Shown here in pieces: positions 9,757-17,376 of a stretch of 64,000 nucleotides of DNA; the first letter of the stretch is position 1, and each line of letters begins with the position of its first letter. Position numbers and translations under genes: made by a program. Under the pieces are notes generated by a model. It searched no databases. It worked only from the letters and a program-made list of their open reading frames with translations, and was not told the origin of the DNA. The DNA lies in assembly GCA_963720735.1 (NCBI GenBank), contig CAVRGL010000005.1:1-64000 (forward strand). Reading direction: 5' to 3'. This DNA comes from JBBRHQ01 sp963720735 (lineage in GTDB: Bacteria > Actinomycetota > Thermoleophilia > Solirubrobacterales > 70-9).

Positions 9757-10803
9757 CTAAGCAAAGTGCCTTGGACCCGAATTCTTGCTCGCGCGGTGGA
9801 TCGTTTCGAACTCCTCGAGGGAGATCCCCGATCCGACCGCAACGCACGTCAACGGTGACTCTGCCAGCTGGCAGGGCATCTCGCACTCGTCTCGCAGCCG
9901 CTGCTCCAGCCCTTGCAGCAGCGCCCCGCCGCCGGCCAGGGTGATCCCCCTGTCCATGATGTCCCCGGCGAGCTCCGGAGGGGTGCGGTCGAGGGTGTCC
10001 TTGACCGCGGCGACGATCTGCCCCACCGGCTCGTCGAGGGCCTCGCGTATCTCCTCCGAGGTCAGGGTGATCGTCTTCGGCAGGCCGGAGACCAGGTCGC
10101 GGCCGCGGATCTCCGCCCGCACCTCCTCCGCCAGGGGCGAGGCCGATCCCGCCTCGAGCTTGACCTCCTCCGCTGTCTGGGTGCCGATCATCAGCTTGTA
10201 GGTGTGCTTGCAGTGGTTGATGATCGCCTCATCGAGCTCGTCGCCGCCGATTCGGATCGACTGGGAGACGACGATCCCGCCCAGCGAGATCACCGCCACC
10301 TCGCTCGTCCCGCCGCCGATGTCGACGACCATCGAGCCGGTCGGCTCTCCGACCGGAAGGCCGGCGCCGATCGCCGCGGCCATCGGCTCCTCGATCAAAT
10401 ATGCGTTGCGGGCTCCGGCCGAGAGGCAGGCCTCCTCTACCGCCCGCTTCTCAACCCCGGTGACGCCGGAGGGAACGCAGATGACCACCCGCGGGTGGGC
10501 GAATCGGTTCTGGTGGACCTTGTTGATGAAGTGGCGCAGCATCTGCTCGGTGACCTCGAAGTCGGCGATCACCCCGTCCTTGAGCGGCCGGATCGCGGTG
10601 ATGTTCCCCGGCGTGCGACCGAGCATCCGCTTCGCCTCGACCCCCACCGCGTGCACCTGCCCACTGCGCGAATCGATCGCCACCACCGAGGGCTCGGAGA
10701 GGACGATGCCGCGACCGCGGACGTAGACGAGCGTGTTGGCGGTGCCGAGATCGACCGCCATGTCGCGGCCGCCGAGTCCTGTCAGGTAACTGAGTACGCC
10801 CAT
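9757..10803 (-). CDS. mreB: Rod-shape actin homologue MreB
   Basis: Cytoplasmic ATP-binding filament protein that guides elongasome movement. Its 348 residues match the family length. Phosphate-1 is MAVDLGTANTLVYVRG, phosphate-2 is MVVDIGGGTSEVAVISLGGIV, and the adenosine motif is ITLAGGGALLQG. IAIRPLKDGVIADF-type text is present as ITAIRPLKDGVIADFEV. It is the first gene of the mreB-mreC-mreD-PBP2-rodA run. A possible promoter sits in the 161-base gap upstream. Confidence 0.97.
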   Translation of the reverse strand: MGVLSYLTGLGGRDMAVDLGTANTLVYVRGRGIVLSEPSVVAIDSRSGQVHAVGVEAKRMLGRTPGNITAIRPLKDGVIADFEVTEQMLRHFINKVHQNRFAHPRVVICVPSGVTGVEKRAVEEACLSAGARNAYLIEEPMAAAIGAGLPVGEPTGSMVVDIGGGTSEVAVISLGGIVVSQSIRIGGDELDEAIINHCKHTYKLMIGTQTAEEVKLEAGSASPLAEEVRAEIRGRDLVSGLPKTITLTSEEIREALDEPVGQIVAAVKDTLDRTPPELAGDIMDRGITLAGGGALLQGLEQRLRDECEMPCQLAESPLTCVAVGSGISLEEFETIHRASKNSGPRHFA

Positions 10804-10908
10804 GGTCGGGTTGGGTCCACTGCGATAGGTGAGGTCCCTGCTCTCTGCTCGGACGGGGGGCCGCCGACGGATCGCCGGGTGTCGCGGGTATCGGGTGAAG
10901 CGCGGCTC

Positions 10909-10936
10909 AGTCTAGCGAACAGTCTGCAATGCCCAA
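10909..10936 (-). promoter_or_regulatory. Possible sigma-70-type promoter of the mreB operon
   Basis: In the 161-base gap between maf and mreB, the minus strand reads TTGGGC (10936-10931), a 16-base spacer, then TAGACT (10914-10909). This is a plausible -35/-10 pair about 105 bases before the mreB start. The gap is otherwise gene-free. The match is modest and rests on motif and position only. Confidence 0.3.
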
Positions 10937-10964
10937 TTTGCGGTTTTCCAGGTGGCGATCGGCA

Positions 10965-11516
10965 CTAGGGCAAGAGCTCTGGCGCCAGCTCCAGGAGCAG
11001 GCCGACGGGCAGGCCGATCACGTTTGAGATGTCGCCCTCGACCGTGGCGACGAGGGTCGAGCCTAGCCCCTGGATCGCGTAACCCCCTGCCCGCTCCCGC
11101 CATTCGCCGGAGCGCAGGTAGCGGCCCACATCCTCTGTGGAGAGCCGCTGAAAGCGGACCCGGGAGGAGCAGGAGCCGCTGCGCACCTCCCCCTCCCCCG
11201 GTCCGACCAGGGCCAGGCCGCTCAGCACCTCGTGCTCTCGGCCGGAGAGCAGGCCGAGGAACTCCCGCGCCTCAGCCTCGTCTCGGGGCTTTCCCAGCGC
11301 CCGCCTCTCCATGACCACGTCGGTATCGCAGCCGACCACGAGCCTGCCGGCCTCGGCGACGGCCCGGGCCTTCGCCAGCGCATTTGCAGGGATCTGCACG
11401 GTCGGATCTCCCCCGTTCAGCTCCTCGAGATCGGCCGGAGCCACCTCGAACTCGATTCCCAGCCGCGCCAGGATCTCCCGCCGCTGGGGAGAACGGGACG
11501 CCAGGACGACTTTCAT
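10965..11516 (-). CDS. maf: Maf-family nucleoside triphosphate pyrophosphatase
   Basis: Hydrolyses non-canonical or modified NTPs to monophosphates and is linked in many bacteria to septum control. Its 183 residues begin MKVVLASRSPQRREIL, the family phosphate-binding signature, followed by VVGCDTDVVMERRALGKP and SGREHEVLSG. The C-terminus has WRERAGGYAIQGLGSTLVATVEGD and NVIGLP. It is four bases from ndk, so the two nucleotide-housekeeping genes are probably one transcript. Confidence 0.95.
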   Translation of the reverse strand: MKVVLASRSPQRREILARLGIEFEVAPADLEELNGGDPTVQIPANALAKARAVAEAGRLVVGCDTDVVMERRALGKPRDEAEAREFLGLLSGREHEVLSGLALVGPGEGEVRSGSCSSRVRFQRLSTEDVGRYLRSGEWRERAGGYAIQGLGSTLVATVEGDISNVIGLPVGLLLELAPELLP

Positions 11517-11519
11517 CGC

Positions 11520-11927
11520 CTAGGTCAGTTCCGGGAACCAGATCGAGATCTCGCGCTCAGCGGACTCATCAGAGTCGGACCCGTGGACCATGTTGAAGGT
11601 CACCTCCAGCGCGAGATCTCCGCGGATCGAGCCGGGCGCAGCCTCGAGCGGGTTGGTCGCGCCGATCAGCTGGCGCGCCGCGCTCACCGCCTCGGTCCCT
11701 TCGAGCACGGCCGCGACCAGCGGGCCACCGGTGATGAACGAGACCAGCTCGCCGAAGAAGGGCTTCTCGGCGTGCTCGGCGTAGTGCTCGTTGGCGATCG
11801 ACTCGTCCGCCGTGACCATCTTCATCGCCGTGATCCGCAGCCCCTTGCGCTCGAACCGCGCCAGGATTTCCCCGGTCAGGGCCCGCCCGAATGCGTCGGG
11901 CTTGACGAGGACGAGGGTCCGGGACAT
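11520..11927 (-). CDS. ndk: Nucleoside diphosphate kinase
   Basis: Transfers the gamma phosphate between nucleoside triphosphates and diphosphates through a phosphohistidine. Its 135 residues begin SRTLVLVKPDAFGR and include the active site NMVHGSDSDESAEREI with the catalytic His. The length is that of the compact bacterial hexameric form. The ATG at 11927 shares one base with the stop of the upstream zinc-ribbon gene, indicating coupled translation. Confidence 0.97.
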   Translation of the reverse strand: MSRTLVLVKPDAFGRALTGEILARFERKGLRITAMKMVTADESIANEHYAEHAEKPFFGELVSFITGGPLVAAVLEGTEAVSAARQLIGATNPLEAAPGSIRGDLALEVTFNMVHGSDSDESAEREISIWFPELT

Positions 11928-12637
11928 CAGGAGTTTCGCTCGCCCGACTTGCGAGAGGCTCCGCTCTGCGACTTCGAGCGCCGTGAGGGCGGCCGCGGCT
12001 CACTCGCCTTGGCGGGCTTCGGCGCGGAGTCGGCGCCGTCATCCGGCGGGCGTGACGCCTGCTTCTTGCGGCGGGCACGCTGCTCGGTCTGCGGCTCGGA
12101 GCGGGCGTCGGCCTTAGCGGCCGGCTCCTGACGCCGTGGCTGCTGCTGGGGGGCTTGCTTCTTCTGCTCGGCGCCGCGCTGCTGGCGGGCGCGGCCGGGG
12201 AGCGCCGACTCGCAGTAGGGACAGAGCGCCCAGCGCGGGTCGACCGGCTTGCCACAGGTCGGGCAGGGATCCTTGAGGCGGCGCTGGCAATGCGGGCAGC
12301 GCAGGAAGTTCTTCTCGATCGGGTACTCGCAGTTGGGGCAGGAGAGCTCCGCGAGCTGGCGCACCCGCAGCGCCGAAGCCTTCATCTCCAGCTCACGCTC
12401 GCGTGAGTCCTCGATGAACTCCGGTGGCCGCACGATCACGTAGACGATCGTGCCGATGTAAGGGAACAGGGAGGCCGCGGTCGCGCAGGCGACCAGCACC
12501 GGGTCCGAGATCCGCCTGCGTGCGTCGAGGAAGGTGTAGACGATCAGCGCCAGCCAGACGACCACCAGCATCAGCACGAAGAGGCTCACCGCGAGGTTGA
12601 GCCCGTTGTTGGTGATCCCGAATATGGCGGCTGGCAT
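11927..12637 (-). CDS. Membrane protein with zinc-ribbon repeats and charged tail
   Basis: A 236-residue protein of unknown role. Residues about 12-35 and 47-70 form two membrane segments. After them come three CxxC-type knuckles in tandem (CPNCEYPIEKNFLRCPHC, then CPTCGKPVDPRWALCPYC), a double zinc-ribbon arrangement. The last 90 residues are Lys/Arg/Gln/Pro-rich and probably disordered. The stop overlaps the ndk start, placing it first in an ndk-maf transcript. Similar zinc-ribbon membrane proteins are common unknowns in Actinobacteria. Zinc binding is inferred from the cysteine pattern, and no enzymatic motif is visible. Confidence 0.8.
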   Translation of the reverse strand: MPAAIFGITNNGLNLAVSLFVLMLVVVWLALIVYTFLDARRRISDPVLVACATAASLFPYIGTIVYVIVRPPEFIEDSRERELEMKASALRVRQLAELSCPNCEYPIEKNFLRCPHCQRRLKDPCPTCGKPVDPRWALCPYCESALPGRARQQRGAEQKKQAPQQQPRRQEPAAKADARSEPQTEQRARRKKQASRPPDDGADSAPKPAKASEPRPPSRRSKSQSGASRKSGERNS

Positions 12638-12744
12638 GGGGAAGCCCGCGTACGCGGGACGGGGCAGTCTACTTCGTCGCGTCGGCAGAACTGGGCCGCA
12701 CGTCCTCGGCTCCCGCGGAATAACTGCGCGGCCTCCTCTGCTCC

Positions 12745-12905
12745 AGCCCGATCGCGCCCACCATCACCGGAAGCCTCGCGATCGGGCTTCCGCGTCCGGG
12801 GGCCGCTTGCTCGCAGGCAAGCCTCATCCTGGCGCAAACCGCCGCACGCCCGGACGCGGGAGCGAGGCCCGACAGCATCATTTGACTCTGAGTGTCGGGC
12901 CTCGC
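12745..12905 (-). other. Three consecutive strong stem-loops in the intergenic gap
   Basis: The 297-base gap 12638-12934 has no gene but packs three inverted repeats almost end to end. Arms at 12745-12756 and 12777-12788 match perfectly over 12 bases. Arms at 12791-12800 and 12849-12858 match over 10 bases, with an inner GCTTGC/GCAAGC hairpin. Arms at 12862-12874 and 12893-12905 match over 13 bases. A perfect 14-base palindrome CCCGCGTACGCGGG lies nearer the downstream gene. It may be a structured leader of the zinc-ribbon/ndk/maf transcript, a small RNA, or a terminator cluster for the upstream gene. Confidence 0.5.
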
Positions 12906-12934
12906 GGGAGCGGAGGACGGCGGCGCAGTGGTTC

Positions 12935-13054
12935 CTAGAGGAAGAGCCTGCCGAACAGGTAGCCGATACCGAAGAAGACGAGGATGACGATCGCGACCAC
13001 CGCTGCGACCAGCCCCATCATCGAGAGCAGCTCGGAGCGGGCCTCGCGATCCAT
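12935..13054 (-). CDS. 39-residue single-span membrane protein
   Basis: The ATG at 13054 opens 39 codons ending in TAG. The peptide begins MDREARSELLSMM, continues with one long hydrophobic segment (GLVAAVVAIVILVFFGIGYLFG) and ends RLFL. A short polar N-terminus plus one membrane helix is a typical microprotein layout. It lies 33 bases downstream of the corrected DUF2182 stop, on the same strand, so it may be the last gene of that operon. No family is recognised; support is the clean helix and the operon position. Confidence 0.5.
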   Translation of the reverse strand: MDREARSELLSMMGLVAAVVAIVILVFFGIGYLFGRLFL

Positions 13055-13087
13055 CGGCGAATCGTCGCACAGGGCCGGGCCCGGCGC

Positions 13088-13854
13088 TCAGGCGGCGTTG
13101 ACGTAGGCCGCATAGGCGGCGAGGCAGGAGGCCAGCCCGAGCACACCGGGACCATGTCCCTGCCCAGCGGCCTGGTCTTCTCGTGCACCATCACCGCGGT
13201 CAGCGCTCCCATCCAGACGAGGCTGGCCACCCCGACCGAGAACATCACCAGCATCAGCGCCCAGCAGCAGCCGACGCAGAAGGCCCCATGGCGGGCGCCG
13301 AGCCGGAAGCCGCCGCCCGCCCCTCGCCGGTAGTAGCGGGTCAGGAACTGGGCGGGGTGGCGGCAGCTCCGCAGGCAGGCGTCCTTGAGCGGCGTCAACT
13401 GGAAGGCGCCGGCAAGCGCCAGCACCGCCGGGCCGATGTAGCCCTGGTTGGCCTGCAGCCAGGGACTCGAGTCGACCGCTGCGTGGACCCCGGCGTCGAA
13501 GAGGAAGGCACCGGCGCCGAAGCCGCTCCAGACAGCCGCATAACCGCCGATCAGGCTCGCCAGGGCGACGCCCGGCTGTCGCTGCCCGGCCGAGGCGCCG
13601 GCGAACAGCCTGATCAGAGGCAGGCTCGAGGGCAGCATCATCGCCGCGATCATCGCCTGCCAGGCGACCAGGAAGAGCAGCAGCCCGAGCGGCACCCCGG
13701 GGCCGCCCTCGATCAGCGCGTCGTGGTGAAGGCGCCCGGCGGAGCCGGAGGCCTCGGCGGCGATCGCCAGCGCCCAGGCGGCGGCGATCGCCGGCGGCAG
13801 CCCGGCCGGGCGCCGCAGGGACGCCCAGCGCTCGGCTGCGTGCACGCGGCTCAT
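13088..13854 (-). CDS. DUF2182 membrane protein, apparent frameshift near the C-terminus
   Basis: Predicted metal-binding integral membrane protein of the DUF2182 family, function unknown. It has about six hydrophobic segments. The family signature lies at MIAAMMLPSSLPLI, and the conserved part CCWALMLVMFSVGVASLVWMGALTAVMVHEKTRPLGRD precedes the last helix. Just after MVPV the open frame degenerates. In the next frame the helix continues as LGLASCLAAYAAYVNAA and stops at 13088. One base is missing near 13141-13146. It is directly downstream of the DUF1326 gene, a pairing seen often, so the two products probably act together. Confidence 0.85.
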
Positions 13855-13859
13855 CGCAC

Positions 13860-14490
13860 CTAGCCCGCGTGGGTCTTGTGCCAGTCGGCCTGGATCGCGT
13901 TACGGCCCTCGAACGACCACTGCATCCCGTGCTGGGGCAGGTCGACGCGGAAGTGGTCCGCCACCGCGACGTAGGCGGGCGATCCCGGGACGGTCGAGAA
14001 GACCGAGTCGCGCAGGGTGGTCTTCGAGCCGTCGGGACCGGTGTAGGGGCGCATCTCCGAGGAGACCGCCTCGCCGATCTTCAGCGTTCCGGTGCCGGAC
14101 CGTGTCTCGTGGACGATCGGGGCCCGCTCGACCGCGATCACCTCGCCGACCAGTCCGGCGAGATCCGCGAGGGGACCGCCGAGCTCGCCGCCGAAGGCGG
14201 CCTTGATCGCCCCCAGCTGCTCGTCACTGGCGCGCTCGTCGATCAGCATCACGATCGGCCAGCTACCCGGCGTCAGCACGTTGCCGGGGATCAGGCAGAC
14301 GTTGACCACCGCAAGGCCGCTGACGTCGACCCCGGCGATCGTTCCGCTGTCGAAGCGGTAGGCGTTGATCGACTCGCAGGTGCCGTGATCGGGGTCCTCA
14401 CCGATCCAGCAGGGGCAGAGCACCCCGCACGAGCATGCCTCGAGCAGCGTCCCCTCGAGCTCGTAGCCGGTGCCGTTGGTGGGTTGGCAT
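13860..14490 (-). CDS. DUF1326 protein, apparent frameshift at the N-terminus
   Basis: Cysteine-containing protein of unknown function, usually encoded beside DUF2182. The recognisable N-terminus is GYELEGTLLEACSCGVLCPCWIG with its CSC/CPCW cluster, followed by an all-beta body. The frame containing it has no start codon before an upstream stop. An ATG at 14490, preceded by a strong AGGAGG-like site, enters the right frame if one G of the run 14481-14483 is removed, giving MPTTNGTGYELEG. Without correction the only start in frame is an internal GTG at 14423, which would delete the cysteine motif. The stop at 13860 is five bases from the DUF2182 start, indicating one operon. Confidence 0.85.
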
Positions 14491-14513
14491 CCTCAACTCC
14501 CCTCCTTGGCTCG

Positions 14514-16703
14514 TCAGAGCATCTCCGCCAGCCGGGCCGCCGCCCGGCGTGCGCCGTCGGTCTCAACATCGCGATAGCTGACCTCCCGGCCGATCTCGTC
14601 GGCGATCGCGGCGGCGATCTCCCCCGGCCCGGTGTCGTCGAAGTCCATGCACCGCCCGGCCTCGTAGCGCTCGAGCCGGTGGCGCACGTGGAAGTTCTGC
14701 TCGAAGTGGTGGCGCAGCGGGAAGTAGAGGAAGGGCCGCTTGTTGGCGGTCAGCTCCATCGCCGTGGTCAGGCCCCCCTGGACGATCGCCAGATCACAGG
14801 CCGCCAGGTGCCGGTAGAGATTGTGGACGTAGGGGCAGACCTCGAGGCCGTCGGCGACCCGCAGGGAGCGGGGGTCGATCCGCGGCCCGGCGACGACGAT
14901 CATCCGCAGGTCCGGCACCTCGCGCTTCGCCTCCGGGTAGGCCTCGAGCACCCGCCTCAGCAGGTGCTCTCCCACCCCCGAGCCGCCCACGGTGACGATG
15001 CAGACCTGCTGACCGGGCTTGTACCCGAGCTCGGCGCGCAGGCGCTCGCGGTCGCCGAACTCGGCCGGATCGAACCCCTGCACGTAGCCGGCGAAATCGA
15101 AGTGTCGCTCGGTCCAGTCGCGGATCATCGGCAGGTCGGGGCCGAGCCGCTCGGCGACGATGTCGTCGGGGTTGCCAACGAACAGCGCCCGATCGCGGAC
15201 CTCAGGGTGAGCGGCGATGTGATCGACCATCTCGGCGTTGTAGTCGGCGGTCAGGTGAGCCTCTTGCGGGCCGCCGTCCCGCATCGGCAGCCAGCCGACG
15301 AAATCGGTCAGCCAGGCGTAGTTGGCGCGCTTCTCCCCTGGGTTCTCGTGCAGGTAGTAGTCGAGCTCCCAGGCTTCGTCGCCGATCCAGAGGTCGTAGC
15401 GGTCCTCGCGCACGACGTCGTGGAAGACCATGAAGTTGGCGATCAGGATCTCGTCCATCCGCCTCCACGCCCCGAAGCAGTGAAGGTCGTGTTCGGCCGA
15501 CTCGGACTCGATGTGATTCGACTCGCTGGCCAGGTGCTCGCTGGCCGGGTGAATCGTCTCCCCCTCCCGCTCCAGCACCCGGGTCACGGGGTCCTGGGCC
15601 AGCCAGTCGATTTCCAGCCCGGGCACCAGGGCGCGCAGCTCCCTGGCGATCGCGACATCGCGCTGGGCATGGCCAAGCCCGATCGGGGAGGAAATGTAGA
15701 GGGCCCTGGGGCGACCGCCGGAGCGATGCGTGGTCGGGTCCCGGCGCGTGCCGGCGCCCACCCGGCCCGGGGATCGTGGCCGGCCTTCGCCGAGGACGCC
15801 CTCTGCGAACTGCCGCAGCGCCACGTTCACCGGCACCGGCTTGCGCGCGTGCGGGACGTGCCCGGCGTCCGGGAGCTCGAGGAACTCTCCGCCGGTGGCC
15901 CGGGCCAGGGCGCGGCCGTTGGCGACGTGGGTGATGCGGTCGTGCTTGCCGTGGATGACCAGGACCGGGCAGCGGGCCCGGCGGGCAAGCTCGAGCTGGC
16001 TGCGGCGGTCGCTGGGGGCCGCCCTCTCCGCGGTCGCCGAGAGGATCAGCGCCTCGGGCCCGATTTCCTCCGCCCAGCCGATCATGTCCTCGAACTCCTT
16101 GGTCGAGTGGGCCTCGGGCAGGCAACGTCCCACGAACCACTCGATGAAGTCGCGGTATTCGTGACGCATGTGGTGCGCGTTGAACTTGAGCCAGGAGCGG
16201 GCCACGATCGGCTTCCTCGACTCGGCCAGCGCGACAACGCGCGGGTGGGTCATCAGCCGCCAGCGGAGGCCGTGCAGGGGGCTGACCGGAAACCAGGGCC
16301 CGATGAAGACCGCTCCGGCAACCCGCTCGGGGTGCTCGGCGCAGAGGAGCAAACCGCGTTGCGCCCCCCTCGAGTTGCCGACGATCACGGCCCGATCGGT
16401 CGAGGTCGCCTCCATCACCTCAATCGCGTCGGCGGCGAACTCCCGCTCGGCGTAGCCCTCGCGCGTCGCGGGACGGTCGCTGCGCCCGTTGCCCCGGCCG
16501 TCGAAGGTGACGACCCGGAAGTGGCGGCTCAGGTAGTGGATCTGCGCCTTCCACTGACGCGAGTGGACCAGTGACCACGTGGGCAGCAGGAAAACGGTCT
16601 CCTCCGCCTCCCCATAGGCCTCCCAGAAGAGGCGCGTGCCATCGCGCTCGACGAAGCCCTGCTCGGTCGGGTAGGCGGCCCGGGTCTGCTCGCCGCCTCT
16701 CAC
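14514..16703 (-). CDS. Alpha/beta hydrolase fused to a glycosyltransferase
   Basis: A 729-residue two-domain protein. Residues about 20-290 are an alpha/beta hydrolase with nucleophile elbow GNSRG (Ser near 111), an acid at GKHDRITH and a His at DAGHVPH. After a Pro/Arg/Gly linker, residues about 320-725 form a GT-B-like glycosyltransferase. The N-lobe has YISSPIGLGHAQRDVAIARELR. The C-lobe has VTVGGSGVGEHLL and VQGGLTTAMELTANKRPFLYFP, resembling the UDP-glycosyltransferase/MurG fold. The start is GTG at 16703, overlapping the TetR stop (GTGA), so the pair is co-transcribed. The substrate is unknown; a sugar-modified ester or lipid is one guess. The open frame continues upstream of 16703, but only as regulator sequence out of frame. 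Confidence 0.85.
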   Translation of the reverse strand: MRGGEQTRAAYPTEQGFVERDGTRLFWEAYGEAEETVFLLPTWSLVHSRQWKAQIHYLSRHFRVVTFDGRGNGRSDRPATREGYAEREFAADAIEVMEATSTDRAVIVGNSRGAQRGLLLCAEHPERVAGAVFIGPWFPVSPLHGLRWRLMTHPRVVALAESRKPIVARSWLKFNAHHMRHEYRDFIEWFVGRCLPEAHSTKEFEDMIGWAEEIGPEALILSATAERAAPSDRRSQLELARRARCPVLVIHGKHDRITHVANGRALARATGGEFLELPDAGHVPHARKPVPVNVALRQFAEGVLGEGRPRSPGRVGAGTRRDPTTHRSGGRPRALYISSPIGLGHAQRDVAIARELRALVPGLEIDWLAQDPVTRVLEREGETIHPASEHLASESNHIESESAEHDLHCFGAWRRMDEILIANFMVFHDVVREDRYDLWIGDEAWELDYYLHENPGEKRANYAWLTDFVGWLPMRDGGPQEAHLTADYNAEMVDHIAAHPEVRDRALFVGNPDDIVAERLGPDLPMIRDWTERHFDFAGYVQGFDPAEFGDRERLRAELGYKPGQQVCIVTVGGSGVGEHLLRRVLEAYPEAKREVPDLRMIVVAGPRIDPRSLRVADGLEVCPYVHNLYRHLAACDLAIVQGGLTTAMELTANKRPFLYFPLRHHFEQNFHVRHRLERYEAGRCMDFDDTGPGEIAAAIADEIGREVSYRDVETDGARRAAARLAEML

Positions 16704-17323
16704 GAGCTCCCCGTCCCGTTCTTCGCGCCCTCCAGCGAGGCCAGCCAGTGGTCGATCCACTCCAACAGCTCGCGGTGGCCGGTTCTGATGCCGAGCAACG
16801 CCTCGCTCTGCATCCCGAGGTTGAATGTGACGACGAGCGAGACCACCGCCTCGGTCGGCCAATCGAGCCCGTACTCCTCGCGCAGTGCCCGGCCGAAGGC
16901 GTCCGTCAGCAGCTCGCGCCATTCGGCCTCGACACGGGTCAGGCGGTCACGGAGCTCGGGCCGGTTCCAGGCCAACGACTGAAGCTCGAACCAGATCTTC
17001 GGATAGCCGGACTCGATGTCGCGGTCGAGGAAGCCCATCGCGGCGCGCCATTTCTCGATGAAGGGCACCTCCGCCCCGTACATCTCCCGCTGCCGTGCGG
17101 TGAGCCGCTCGGTGAAGCGCTCCAGGACCTGGAGCAGCAGCTCCTCCATGGAGCCGAAGTAGTAGTGGACGAGCCCGTGGTTGAGGCCCGCCTCGGCGGC
17201 GATGCTGCGGGTGGTCGTGCCGGCCGCCCCGACCCGGACCAGGAGACGCTCGGCGGCGTCCATCAGCGCCGTGACGTTCTGCTCGCGGGTGCTCGATCCT
17301 TCCTTTGCCCGGCTCCGGGCCAT
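16700..17323 (-). CDS. TetR-family transcriptional regulator
   Basis: The N-terminal helix-turn-helix reads TREQNVTALMDAAERLLVRVGAAGTTTRSIAAEAGLNHGLVHYYFGS, the classic TetR pattern. The ligand-binding C-terminal part is helical and unrecognised. The ATG at 17323 has a purine-rich site (GAGGGGGAAG) directly before it and is preferred over a TTG six codons upstream at 17341. The stop overlaps the start of the hydrolase-glycosyltransferase gene, so the regulator probably controls that gene and itself. A symmetrical operator-like site lies 25 bases upstream. Confidence 0.9.
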   Translation of the reverse strand: MARSRAKEGSSTREQNVTALMDAAERLLVRVGAAGTTTRSIAAEAGLNHGLVHYYFGSMEELLLQVLERFTERLTARQREMYGAEVPFIEKWRAAMGFLDRDIESGYPKIWFELQSLAWNRPELRDRLTRVEAEWRELLTDAFGRALREEYGLDWPTEAVVSLVVTFNLGMQSEALLGIRTGHRELLEWIDHWLASLEGAKNGTGSS

Positions 17324-17345
17324 CTCTTCCCCCTCGTCCAACTGG

Positions 17346-17376
17346 GTTAGTCGAGTGACTAAGACAGTAGACTAAC
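17346..17376. promoter_or_regulatory. Palindromic operator, probably for the TetR regulator
   Basis: TTAGTC and GACTAA flank a four-base centre (17347-17362), a perfect palindrome. A third half-site GACTAAC follows at 17370-17376 and overlaps the folC stop codon. The site lies between the folC stop and the regulator start, where a TetR protein repressing its own promoter would bind. Autoregulation is inferred. Confidence 0.6.

Noticed and set aside
12669..13070. A 133-codon minus-strand gene over the structured gap
   Set aside because: It covers three strong inverted repeats and is Arg/Pro-rich without a ribosome site. The 39-codon gene within it is in another frame and has a clear membrane helix.
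13869..16574. A 901-codon plus-strand open frame
   Set aside because: It is antisense to the DUF1326 gene and the hydrolase-glycosyltransferase gene, both with recognisable motifs. The frame has no family features.
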